Below are positions 40,745 to 48,857 of a stretch of 64,000 nucleotides of DNA, piece after piece. Location: the NCBI GenBank assembly GCA_902776645.1, contig CACYQT010000001.1:1-64000 (forward strand), in the 5' to 3' direction. Both the position numbers and the translations under genes were made by a program. Below the pieces are notes generated by a model that was given only the letters and a program-made list of their open reading frames with translations, searched no databases and was not told the DNA's origin. Every line of letters starts with the position of its first letter. The first letter of the stretch is position 1. This DNA comes from an uncultured bacterium. Lineage in GTDB: Bacteria; Verrucomicrobiota; Lentisphaeria; Oligosphaerales; Oligosphaeraceae.

Positions 40745-41605
40745 ATGATTGACCTGCACTGCCATAGCACGGCGTCGGACGGGACGGTGCCGCCGGAGGA
40801 GCTTCCGGCCATGGCGCGGAAGGTCGGCCTGGCGGTGCTGGCGTTGACGGATCATGACACGGTGAGCGGCGTGGAGGCATTTCTGAACGCCGCAAAGGAC
40901 GTTCCGGACGTGCGTTGCATACCCGGCATCGAACTGGCCTGCCGATTGGAAAGCGGCGAGCACTGCCATATTGTCGGATTGTTCGTCGACTATCGGAACG
41001 AAACGCTCCGGCGGCTCTGCGACCAGATTGTGGAATGGCGCATAGATCGCAACCGCAACATGTTGGGGAAATTGTCCGAACTGGGCATGCCGATCGACTA
41101 TGATGTGTTGCAAAAACGGCATGAAGGGACGATCGTGGGCCGTCCGCATATCGCGGAGGAGATGGTCAACTTGGGCTATTGCAAGACGATACGGGATGCG
41201 TTCCAACGATTCATCAGCCGTGGCCGCACGGCGTATTGCGAACGGGAGGTTCCGGATGGCCCGACCTGCCTGCAGGCCATCCATGACGCGGGCGGATTGG
41301 CGGTTTGGGCCCATCCGATGACCAGTTCCAACCGCACGCAGACAAAATGCCTCGCAATCGCGACGGAGTTATGCCAATCCGGTCTTGACGGAATCGAGGC
41401 CTATTATTCGGAGCACAGCCAGACGCAGCAGGAAAACGTATTGAGAATCGCCGCCAAGCTGAATTTGGCGGTCAGCGGCGGTTCGGATTTCCATGGGGAG
41501 CACATTCCGGAAATCAAGCTTGGCGTTGGCTACGGCGGCCTGCGCGTTCCGGACGCCCTGCTGGAGGAATTGGACCGGCGGGCGAAAAAGTATCAGAATG
41601 CCTGA
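40745..41605 (+). CDS. rnm: PHP-domain 3',5'-nucleoside bisphosphate / 5'-3' RNA phosphatase (YciV/RNase AM-like)
   Basis: 286 residues. PHP metal motifs: MIDLHCHSTASDGTVPPEEL, LALTDHDTVSGVEAF, GIELACRLESGEHCHIVG, AVWAHPMTS and VSGGSDFHGEHIPEIKLG. Homologues remove 5' ends of short RNAs or hydrolyse 3',5'-bisphosphate nucleotides such as pAp. It is translationally linked to nrdG (TGA at 40741-40743, ATG at 40745), placing nucleotide recycling with deoxynucleotide synthesis. Confidence 0.92.
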   Translation: MIDLHCHSTASDGTVPPEELPAMARKVGLAVLALTDHDTVSGVEAFLNAAKDVPDVRCIPGIELACRLESGEHCHIVGLFVDYRNETLRRLCDQIVEWRIDRNRNMLGKLSELGMPIDYDVLQKRHEGTIVGRPHIAEEMVNLGYCKTIRDAFQRFISRGRTAYCEREVPDGPTCLQAIHDAGGLAVWAHPMTSSNRTQTKCLAIATELCQSGLDGIEAYYSEHSQTQQENVLRIAAKLNLAVSGGSDFHGEHIPEIKLGVGYGGLRVPDALLEELDRRAKKYQNA

Positions 41606-41892
41606 GGCATCATTTTTTTAGGAAATGATAGGACGGCATTTGTCATGTATTTTGTCGTATTCCGTCTCAAGCTTGGAATAATCGCGTTTGGGCATATTTA
41701 CAGCTATAACAGATTTATCTTGAATCACATCTGAATATTTGACAAATGGAATTTATCATAAGGAGTCATAAGGAATTATAAGGAATTTTATAATTAGCTG
41801 ATATTTTATGCATGATATTTTACAAATAATTAATTACAAGTAAATTATTTGATTTTTCAAGGAGACCATCTATAGTATGAAATTGATAGAAA
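41606..41892. other. AT-rich gap with a possible gene remnant and leader ORF
   Basis: 287 bp. On the minus strand 41618-41752 is an open stretch of 44 codons ending IHDKCRPIIS then stop. 41758-41788 has three ATAAGGA units. An AAGGAG at 41859-41864 precedes a 13-codon ORF at 41877-41918. Composition matches the AT-rich nuclease gene downstream, not the GC-rich genes upstream. Confidence 0.6.
41618..41695 (-). pseudogene. Possible gene remnant, 25 codons
   Basis: ATG at 41695 to TAA at 41620-41618 encodes MPKRDYSKLETEYDKIHDKC and five more residues. The frame stays open upstream to 41752 with protein-like composition (VKYSDVIQDKSVIAVN). It is too short to identify and has no ribosome binding site. 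It may be the tail of a displaced gene at the edge of an acquired segment. Confidence 0.22.
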
Positions 41893-41918
41893 ATGAATCA
41901 ATCCTATGGAAGTTTTGA
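41877..41918 (+). CDS. Possible 13-residue leader peptide overlapping the nuclease start
   Basis: ATG-AAA-TTG to TTT-TGA, MKLIENESILWKF. It lies 12 bases after an AAGGAG, whereas the nuclease ATG at 41893 has no site of its own and lies inside this ORF in another frame. It could couple translation, or the ATG at 41932 (MRNSRTDAL) could be the true nuclease start. Confidence 0.25.
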   Translation: MKLIENESILWKF

Positions 41919-43782
41919 ATTAGAGCAATCAATGAGAAATAGCAGGACAGATGCACTTTCGATAGTGGTGACGGGGGATGAAGACTACCGTTCATGGCTG
42001 AAGAGATTGAAATCACAAGTCCGCAGTGCACAAGTCAAGGCTGCCGTGCGAGTGAATAATGAACTTCTGCAACTTTATTGGAGCATGGGGCATGATATCG
42101 CCGAAAAGCATCTTGATGCTGCTTATGGTAGCGGATTCTTCGGTCGCCTCAGTCGAGACCTTAAGGCGGAATTTCCGCACATGGAGGGGTTTTCCGTTTC
42201 CAACCTTAAATACATCAAACGATTCTACCTTTTTTATGCTCCATGGATTTTGCAGCAGGCTGTTACAAAATTCAATGATCAGGAGATTTTGCAACAGCCT
42301 GTTGCAAAATTGGAAGATGGGCAGAATCGTCACCAAGCTGGTGACGAATTTGGAAATCGTCAGAAGGTTGCTGACGAATTTGGAAATCGTCAGAAGGTTG
42401 CTGACGAATTTGGAAATCGTCAACAGGCTGTTGACGAATTGAGAGGTGGCAAGATTTTGCACCAAGCTGTTGCAAAATTGGAAGATGGTGAGATTTTGCA
42501 GAAGCCTTCTGCAAAATTGGAGGATGACCAAATTCGTCAGCAATTTGCGCTGGCGAACATGATGGAGGCAGACTTGTACCATACACAAGGCGCTGCCATC
42601 ACGAACTTTGCAGAAAAACTTCCAGCACCCGAAAGCGATCTTGCGCAACAGACGTTGAAAGATCCTTACTGCTTTGATTTCATTGCGTTACGCAAACAAT
42701 ATACGGAACGTGAATTGGAGGATGCGCTCATGGAAAACATCACCCGCTTCCTTCTGGAGCTTGGAAATGGCTTTTCCTTTATTGGCCGCCAATACAGGCT
42801 TGAGGTGGGGGGAGAGGAATTCTTCATTGACTTGCTCTTCTATCATCTAAATTTAAGACGATATGTTGTCGTGGAGCTTAAGGCAGGTGAATTCAAGCCG
42901 ACAGATGCAGGGCAACTTGGATTCTATGTCCAAGCAGTCAACGAACAGTTGAAGCATCCTGGTGACAATGATGCCATCGGTTTGATTATCTGCAGGCAAA
43001 AGAATCGGCTGGTTGCTGAATATGCCCTAAAATCATCAACACAACTTCTTGGTATTTCGGAGTATAGATTGACGAAGCTACTGCCGCGAGACTTCAAATC
43101 ATCCTTGCCGTCGATTCAGGATATTGAATCGCAGTTCACTGCTGCCGAGGCCCATGCAAATTTAAACAGACCCCAAGTAGAGGCTCATGCTGTCGACATT
43201 ACTGATCATCCTATAAGTAACCGTACAAGTAAGCCAGCAAACTGTACAAGTAACCGTACAAGTAGGCCAGCAAACCGTACAAGTAAGCGTACAAGCAAGC
43301 GTACAAGTAACGTACAAGTAGAGGCCCAAATACATTCAAAAGACCCCCAAGGAGATTCGACAACCAAATCCCATGTAGGTTCATCAAGCAGACCCCAAGG
43401 AGATTCGACAATCGGACCCCAAGTAGATTCATCAAGCAGACCCCATGTAGAAACCGAAAAAGAAGTTCGAACTACTAAAGTGACAGATCACCGTACAAGT
43501 AGTGAACAAGTAAAGTATGAAACCGTACAAGTAAGCAAACAGGTAAAACGGTTGATTACTTCCATGTCTAATAAGTGGCAAAGTGCTTCTGATTTACGAA
43601 TGATAATAAATATCATACATAGGCCGACGTTTGTAAAAAACTATCTTGAACCAGCACTTGAATTAGGACTGATTGAAATGACCCAGCCAGATTCCCCTCG
43701 TTCGCCGACGCAGAAGTATCGTTTGACAGCGAAGGGCAAGGCCTTAGCGAGAAAGCTGAAAAGAGAAGAAGGCAAAAAGTGA
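41893..43782 (+). CDS. DUF1016/YhcG-type PDDEXK nuclease fused to a C-terminal winged helix through repeat linkers
   Basis: 629 residues. Residues about 29-117 are DUF1016_N (SQVRSAQVKAAVRVNNELLQ, LYWSMGHDIAEK, FSVSNLKYIKRFYLFY). Residues 118-221 are repeats such as VADEFGNRQK and QAVAKLEDGEI, encoded by palindromes. The PDDEXK nuclease (about 245-410) has D313 in EEFFIDLLFYH and E328-x-K330 in VVVELKAGEF. A Ser/Thr/Arg-rich linker follows (about 417-549), then a winged helix (about 551-625, VKNYLEPALELGLIEMTQPD) like that at the C-terminus of AlbA_2/RecG-like and Fic proteins. DNA is AT-rich, suggesting transfer. Start choice is uncertain. DUF1016 proteins often accompany restriction systems; none is here. 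Confidence 0.85.
   Translation: MNQSYGSFELEQSMRNSRTDALSIVVTGDEDYRSWLKRLKSQVRSAQVKAAVRVNNELLQLYWSMGHDIAEKHLDAAYGSGFFGRLSRDLKAEFPHMEGFSVSNLKYIKRFYLFYAPWILQQAVTKFNDQEILQQPVAKLEDGQNRHQAGDEFGNRQKVADEFGNRQKVADEFGNRQQAVDELRGGKILHQAVAKLEDGEILQKPSAKLEDDQIRQQFALANMMEADLYHTQGAAITNFAEKLPAPESDLAQQTLKDPYCFDFIALRKQYTERELEDALMENITRFLLELGNGFSFIGRQYRLEVGGEEFFIDLLFYHLNLRRYVVVELKAGEFKPTDAGQLGFYVQAVNEQLKHPGDNDAIGLIICRQKNRLVAEYALKSSTQLLGISEYRLTKLLPRDFKSSLPSIQDIESQFTAAEAHANLNRPQVEAHAVDITDHPISNRTSKPANCTSNRTSRPANRTSKRTSKRTSNVQVEAQIHSKDPQGDSTTKSHVGSSSRPQGDSTIGPQVDSSSRPHVETEKEVRTTKVTDHRTSSEQVKYETVQVSKQVKRLITSMSNKWQSASDLRMIINIIHRPTFVKNYLEPALELGLIEMTQPDSPRSPTQKYRLTAKGKALARKLKREEGKK
42247..42557. repeat. In-frame array of nine palindromes inside the nuclease gene
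   Basis: Units at 42247, 42286, 42328, 42358, 42388, 42418, 42454, 42493 and about 42531, spaced 30 or 36-42 bases, all multiples of 3 within each type. Two arm types occur: ATTTTGCA...TGCAAAAT and CGTCA...TGACG. The units at 42286-42310 and 42493-42517 are perfect 12-bp arms around one base. Inner arm bases differ between units yet stay complementary. The last unit is degraded. Confidence 0.9.
43210..43541. repeat. GTACAAGTA and CCCAAGTAG repeat tracts encoding the nuclease linker
   Basis: 43210-43325: eight GTACAAGTA-like units, mostly 11-13 or 21-24 bases apart. 43341-43450: CCCCAAG(T/G)AGATTC-type units. 43491-43541: two more GTACAAGTA units. The same unit is read as R-T-S in most of the first tract and as V-Q-V at its end and in the last tract. 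Confidence 0.85.
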
Positions 43783-43808
43783 TTGGAATCTGGTCCTACA
43801 AAAGGTTG

Positions 43809-43844
43809 AAAAAAAGACCCTCTGAAAAAACTCCAGAGGGTCTT
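43809..43844 (-). terminator. Strong rho-independent terminator of the minus-strand glycosidase operon
   Basis: On the minus strand AAGACCCTCTG pairs perfectly with CAGAGGGTCTT (11 bp, 9-base loop), followed by a T-run (seven A on the plus strand, 43809-43815). It is 14 bases past the stop of the gene at 43858 and is convergent with the nuclease gene. Confidence 0.92.
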
Positions 43845-43857
43845 GGTAATTCGTGTC

Positions 43858-46260
43858 TTACTTCAGAATGACACGGTCAAACGGCGGGACGGAGAAGGAG
43901 ACGTTGCCGTCAGCGACCGTCAGATTGGCGGGGGCGCCTTTCACGACCGTCTTGCCGGTGAAGGCGACCTTCACGTCAACGGCGTCCTTTCCCGTGTTGA
44001 CGGCGACGAGGCGCTGTTCGCCGTTGAGCTTCCACAATCCGACGTAGAGGCCCTGCCGCGCGATCAGCTGCTCATACTGGCCATTGAGGATAAACGGCGT
44101 CAGATCAGCGATTTCCGCCGGGAAGTCCTTCGCGGCTTCCCACAAGTCGCCTGATTTCAGGATGGCGAATTCACCATCTTGATAGACGTAGTAGATGATG
44201 CCTTTGGCTCCCGCCATGAGGGCGAGATAGCTCATGGAGCGGAATTCCGTGCCAGTCGGCCAGCGTTGCCATGCTCCACGTGCCGCGTATTTCTGGCCGC
44301 CGAAGGCTTGGCAGACAGCCCAAAGCGCCGTGTCGCAGTCATTTGCGGAAGCCTTGGCGCTACTGAACAGATTGTAGATGTTGTCCATGGGGCCGCCGGG
44401 CACGGGATACGGATCAGGCGCGAGCACGTCCGTTCCGCTGGCGTAGTTCTTGTACTGCGCGGGAATGCAGATGACCGTGTAGGCGAGATGGTTATAGTCC
44501 CATTTCTTGAAATTGTCGTAACGGCGGAACATCTCCTGCGGCGAATGGCCGGCGGCGGCGGGTTCGTCGCCTGGATTCCAGCCCATGACGGCGGGCTTGT
44601 TCTTGTATTTCGGAATGACGATTTCCGGAGCGACGCCGAACTCCGTGATGACGCGGATGTTCAGTTTGGCGCATTCGTCCAGGAAGTTGCCGTAGCTGTC
44701 GTTGTCCTTCTCCGTGCCGAGAATGCCGACATGGACGGTATTGTAACCATGTGATGCAACGTCCTTTACCATTTCGAGACGCTGTTCGGGCGTGAAGCTC
44801 CAGGAGACATGGTAGAAGCCGAGCGGGAAGAACGGCTTGCCATTTTCCAGCAGGACATGGTCGTCCCGCATCCTATATTTCGGTTCGGGATGCTTGTAGA
44901 ATTCGACTTCGTCGAAGCCCCAGTCGCGAGTGGTGTCCGCCTCGGGCAGCGCGTTAATGAAATCGCGGTTGTAGTTGGAACGGATCTGGAGGATATGGCG
45001 GCCATCGGCCAGTTTGGCGGTGTCGATGACAGGCATCTGGAAACCTTCCGGGGTGATTTTCAGGCTGTTCCATTTGCTGTCGTCAAGACGCCATTCGAGA
45101 CCTTTGAAATGGCTTCTTCCGTATTTTTCGAGGTTGAATGTAATCGTGCCGTCGAGCCTGTTACCTGGATAGAGATGCTTGCGCAACAGCTTGATTTCGA
45201 TGGCATAAGGCTTTTTCTCCTGCCATGAGAGCTTCAACGCTTCTTCGCCTTTGGAAGTCAGAGTGATCGTGTGGAGGATGTCGCCTCGGAACGGCTGGTC
45301 ATAGGCGAGCGGGATGACGACGGTGCCGTCCTCTTCGACTTCAACGTTCATCTGGCTGCGGGTGTATCGCTCCGGCTTGGCCATGCTTTCGTTTTTGAGC
45401 GTGACCGTGAAGGAATCGTAACGCGACTTGTCCGCGGAGAGCTTAAGATAGCAGGCCTTGGCGCCGCGTTCGATGTCGTGCGGCTTGCCCATGAGCGTGA
45501 GGTCGCCATCCAGTTTCGTTTCTTTTTGCAACTCGATGTCGCGTCGGAACGTGATGATTTTGATGCCTTTGGTGCGCATGGACTGGTAATCGGCGACGTT
45601 TTCGAGAATCGCCGCGCCGATGGGATTGTTTTTAAGGTTGGAGGCGACGCAGAGGACGACCATGCCGCGGCCGACCTCCTGATAGGCGAACAAAGCGTGG
45701 CCGTCAACGCATGTTGAAAGCACATTCCATTGCGGCGCAAGATCTTTGATATGCGCCCAATGGCCGTAGCGCGTCTTGAGGAGGTCGCCGAGCGGTTGCG
45801 GCGTCAGCATGAGCGGATGATCTTTGTAGGTCTTTTCCTTGCTCTTTGGATCGTTGTTGTTGAGGGCCGTGCAGTTCTGTTCGCGGCAGGCGAAATTCGC
45901 GCCGAACGTGGCGACCCATTTGCCGAGGACGGAGTCATAATTGGCGTCTGTGACGATTAATACGCCGCCTTTGATCAGGTAGTCGATCCATTTGGCGGCA
46001 TAGGGTTTCATGTCAACGACGTGTTCGTAGTTGGCGACGGCGGCGGCGACGACGTAGTCATAGCCGTCCAGCTTGTCCGAGAGTTCGGGCAGCTTCGTGT
46101 TTTCATATTTGTCGCATTCCCAGCCGAGCTTTTTGAAATGCGCGTCGAACTCGTTTTTGAACGTGGCGTTCGACCATGAGCTATAGACGAACGCGACCTT
46201 CGGTGCGGCGGCCGAAATGATCGGCAGGGCGCATAGCAACAACAGGCATGTTCTGACCAT
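43858..46260 (-). CDS. Secreted multidomain glycosidase-like protein
   Basis: 800 residues. Signal peptide 1-18 (MVRTCLLLLCALPIISAA). Residues about 20-210 form a ThuA/glutamine-amidotransferase-like fold (KVAFVYSSWSNATFKNEFDA, VDMKPYAAKWIDYLIKGGVL). Beta-sandwich domains occupy about 230-445. From about 455 a TIM barrel begins (VLLENGKPFFPLGFYHVSWS, GYNTVHVGILGTEKD, RVITEFGVAPEIVI, AVMGWNPGDEPAA with a GDEP acid block, GTDVLAPDPYPVPGG). The DEP motif and barrel resemble GH2/GH5-like hydrolases of PVC bacteria. The C-terminal beta domain ends VPPFDRVILK. Substrate unknown. Confidence 0.78.
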   Translation of the reverse strand: MVRTCLLLLCALPIISAAAPKVAFVYSSWSNATFKNEFDAHFKKLGWECDKYENTKLPELSDKLDGYDYVVAAAVANYEHVVDMKPYAAKWIDYLIKGGVLIVTDANYDSVLGKWVATFGANFACREQNCTALNNNDPKSKEKTYKDHPLMLTPQPLGDLLKTRYGHWAHIKDLAPQWNVLSTCVDGHALFAYQEVGRGMVVLCVASNLKNNPIGAAILENVADYQSMRTKGIKIITFRRDIELQKETKLDGDLTLMGKPHDIERGAKACYLKLSADKSRYDSFTVTLKNESMAKPERYTRSQMNVEVEEDGTVVIPLAYDQPFRGDILHTITLTSKGEEALKLSWQEKKPYAIEIKLLRKHLYPGNRLDGTITFNLEKYGRSHFKGLEWRLDDSKWNSLKITPEGFQMPVIDTAKLADGRHILQIRSNYNRDFINALPEADTTRDWGFDEVEFYKHPEPKYRMRDDHVLLENGKPFFPLGFYHVSWSFTPEQRLEMVKDVASHGYNTVHVGILGTEKDNDSYGNFLDECAKLNIRVITEFGVAPEIVIPKYKNKPAVMGWNPGDEPAAAGHSPQEMFRRYDNFKKWDYNHLAYTVICIPAQYKNYASGTDVLAPDPYPVPGGPMDNIYNLFSSAKASANDCDTALWAVCQAFGGQKYAARGAWQRWPTGTEFRSMSYLALMAGAKGIIYYVYQDGEFAILKSGDLWEAAKDFPAEIADLTPFILNGQYEQLIARQGLYVGLWKLNGEQRLVAVNTGKDAVDVKVAFTGKTVVKGAPANLTVADGNVSFSVPPFDRVILK

Positions 46261-46296
46261 GGTTTTTCTCCTAATTGATTGAAAAACAACAAGTTG

Positions 46297-47496
46297 TTAT
46301 TTCGCCAACGCCTTCTTGACGGCGGCCTTGAAGCCTGCGCGGGAACGTTCGATGAACTTCGTGTCGCCGCAGAGCGCGATGCGGAAGTAGCCCGGATAGC
46401 CGAACCCGCTGCCGGGCACGACGAGAATCTTCTCATCCGCGAGCATGCTGACGAATTTGACGTCGTCCATGCCGTTGGGGGCCTGCGGGAAGAAATAGAA
46501 CGTTCCGGCGGGCATCGTGAACTTCAGGCCGGCGTCCGTCAGAACGTCCGCCATGAGCTTGCGGCGTTTGACGTATTCCGTTGCGTCGGCGTTGGTTCCG
46601 AGAGCGGCCTTCATGAGGCGCTGCCCGATGCAGGGGGCGTTCACGAAGCCGAGGATGCGGTTCGTCATGATGACGCCGGAAATCAGCGACTGCACGTTTT
46701 CCATCGTCGGATTGATGGCCACATAGCCGACACGTTCGCCGGCCAATGCGAGATTCTTCGAGAAGGAGCCGATGACGACGGAATACGTGTAGAGCGGCAG
46801 GACGGACGGGACGACCGCGCCGTCGAACGCGAGGAAGCGATAGGGTTCGTCCGAAATCAGGAAGATCGGGCGGCCGTATTTTTCCGTCGCCTTCTGGAGG
46901 ATGGCGGCGAGGGCTTGAATCTCTTCCTTACTGTAAATCACGCCGGACGGGTTGTTTGGGGAGTTGATGATGACGGCGCGCGTCTTTTCGGTGATGGCGG
47001 CTTCAAAGCCCTTCAGATCAAGATGGAAGTCGGGCTCGATGGATTTGACAGGTTTCAAAACGCCGCCGAAGTTGCCGACGTAGAAGCCGTATTCAACAAA
47101 ATACGGCGCGGGGCAGAGGACTTCCTCGCCGGGCGTGAGGACGGCTCGGAAGAAAGCGTTGAGGCCGCCGGCGGCACCGACCGTCAGAATCAGATGCTGC
47201 TTGCCGATGGCGATGCCTTGCTCTTTCGTCAGATATTCCGCAAGTGCCTGGCGGACATCGTCATAGCCTGCATTAGGCATGTAGCCGAGACCGGCGGGCT
47301 TGTCGGCGTCGATGGCCATCTGCTTGATGCCGTCGATGATGGCTTTGGGCGGCGTGAGGTCGGGGTTGCCGAGCGAGAAGTCGCAGACGGCCTCTTCGCC
47401 GTATTTCTTCTTGAGCTCGATGCCCGCTTCGAACATGCGGCGGATCCATGAGGAGTTCTTCTGGTAGTTTTCGATTTGTGTTGAGACGAGTTGCAT
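46297..47496 (-). CDS. Pyridoxal-phosphate aminotransferase, class I/II
   Basis: 399 residues. Fold type I: FSLGNPDLTPPKAIIDGIKQ at the start, GAAGGLNAFFRAVLTPGEEV for cofactor phosphate, INSPNNPSGVIYSKEEIQAL, ISDEPYRFL with the ring-stacking Asp, and the Schiff-base Lys in IGSFSKNLALAGERVGY. Arg in GYPGYFRIALCGD binds the substrate carboxylate. It is close to the aspartate/aromatic group; the substrate is not fixed. It lies directly downstream of the enolase-superfamily gene (26 bases), so they may handle the same amino-acid-like compound. Confidence 0.93.
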   Translation of the reverse strand: MQLVSTQIENYQKNSSWIRRMFEAGIELKKKYGEEAVCDFSLGNPDLTPPKAIIDGIKQMAIDADKPAGLGYMPNAGYDDVRQALAEYLTKEQGIAIGKQHLILTVGAAGGLNAFFRAVLTPGEEVLCPAPYFVEYGFYVGNFGGVLKPVKSIEPDFHLDLKGFEAAITEKTRAVIINSPNNPSGVIYSKEEIQALAAILQKATEKYGRPIFLISDEPYRFLAFDGAVVPSVLPLYTYSVVIGSFSKNLALAGERVGYVAINPTMENVQSLISGVIMTNRILGFVNAPCIGQRLMKAALGTNADATEYVKRRKLMADVLTDAGLKFTMPAGTFYFFPQAPNGMDDVKFVSMLADEKILVVPGSGFGYPGYFRIALCGDTKFIERSRAGFKAAVKKALAK

Positions 47497-47522
47497 GATG
47501 TGTTCCTTTCCTTTTTATTATA

Positions 47523-48806
47523 TTAGAGGTTGAAATAGTGTTCGGAATCTTCCAGAATGCCGGCGGATTCGTTGAAGAAGTCGTCGCCAAGCGTGAAGCA
47601 GCCGTTCGTGACTTTCGTCCATGGGGCGTGAGCGCGCGGATGGTAGCCGCAAAGCGTGTCCCACCGCTTGTAGTTCTGATGGCCGTTTGTTTCGACGACG
47701 CCGACCTTGATGCCCGGCAGCGGCGCGATGCGGGCCGCGAAGGATTTGTTCCAATCGACTTGGATGGGGCCGACCGTCAAATCCGCGCAGAACATCGGAA
47801 CATGCGCCTTGTGAGCGACTTCCGCGATCTTCAGCGTCATGCTGAGCGTCTTCGCGATAGGCTTCAACGCGATGGCGCCGTAGCCAAGCTCGATGCGCTC
47901 TTTCACGTCGTCGTCGCAATGCGCGCTTTCATCGGCGGCGACACGGACGCCCAGATCGCCGACATATGCCTTGTAGTTTTCGGGGAAGGGCTCCTCCACG
48001 ACGGCGATCTGGTCGAACGCACCGATCTTTTTGCAATGGTCCAGGAAGCGCTGCAGACGCTCTTTGGAATCATAGCGGCCGTTGGCGTCGAAGTAGTAGG
48101 GAATCTTGCCGTTTTCGGTGTAGGGCGTCGTGCGGTTGCCGATGGCCTCGTGGATGGCGGAGATGCGCTGCATGTCCCATTGGAGCATCTTTTCGCGGTC
48201 GCCGTCGTGATCCGGATCGGATCCGATTTTAACTTTCATGAAGAAATAGCCTTCGTTGACATGGCGGACGATTTCCTCCATGGGAATGGCGTAGGCCATA
48301 AGCGGAATGGAGGCTATCTGACGATGGCGGTAGGAGAGGACGGGGCGGAAACGTTCGGGAATCATTTCGTCGAACGACTTGAAGCCGTTTTCGCGGGCGT
48401 AGAGGATCCATGCGGCGGCATCGACGCCGACGAGCGCGTTGAGGGCGAACGTCAGCCGCAGATCCGGCTTGCCCGTGATGCGTTTCCCGTACTCCCAGAC
48501 ATCCGGAAGCAGTTGGTCCAGAAGGTCCAACGGCGTTTCAAAGGATTTTCCCTTCGCGCGCTGGAGGGCGAATTCCGTCATGGCGAACATAAGGGAGTTG
48601 CCGGCGGATTCCGTATGGGCGGCGAAGACGTCAGCGTCCGACCAAAGGATGCTCTGGCTGTTGAGGCCGACGGCGCGGATGCCGTTGGCGGACTCAAGAC
48701 CCGCGACGGTCTGCCAGATTTCGCGCATGTAGCCGCCTTTGAAACCGAACGGGCGGATGAGCGGCTCGCGCTCGAAATTCGCGGAGATGTTTTGGATGGT
48801 GATCAT
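47523..48806 (-). CDS. Enolase-superfamily enzyme (mandelate racemase/muconate lactonizing type)
   Basis: 427 residues. Capping domain first (MITIQNISANFEREPLIRPF). The barrel has the KxK base YFFMKVKIGSDP, metal ligands D in PYYFDANGRYDS, E in VVEEPFPENYK and D/E in VRVAADESAHC, then a second base region AIALKPIAKTLSMTLKIAE. This places it in the racemase/epimerase or dehydratase branch; acid-sugar dehydration and dipeptide epimerisation are both possible. Neighbours (aminotransferase and secreted glycosidases) suggest catabolism. No precise substrate can be assigned. Confidence 0.88.
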   Translation of the reverse strand: MITIQNISANFEREPLIRPFGFKGGYMREIWQTVAGLESANGIRAVGLNSQSILWSDADVFAAHTESAGNSLMFAMTEFALQRAKGKSFETPLDLLDQLLPDVWEYGKRITGKPDLRLTFALNALVGVDAAAWILYARENGFKSFDEMIPERFRPVLSYRHRQIASIPLMAYAIPMEEIVRHVNEGYFFMKVKIGSDPDHDGDREKMLQWDMQRISAIHEAIGNRTTPYTENGKIPYYFDANGRYDSKERLQRFLDHCKKIGAFDQIAVVEEPFPENYKAYVGDLGVRVAADESAHCDDDVKERIELGYGAIALKPIAKTLSMTLKIAEVAHKAHVPMFCADLTVGPIQVDWNKSFAARIAPLPGIKVGVVETNGHQNYKRWDTLCGYHPRAHAPWTKVTNGCFTLGDDFFNESAGILEDSEHYFNL

Positions 48807-48857
48807 GGTCTGTTGTTGATAATTGTTATCTATATAGTTGAATTTACGTGAATTAAA

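Noticed and set aside
42247-42557. CRISPR array or retron-like non-coding RNA
   Set aside because: The repeats are palindromic, vary in sequence, keep a protein reading frame and lie inside a longer conserved nuclease gene. There are no constant repeats with unique spacers and no cas or reverse transcriptase gene.
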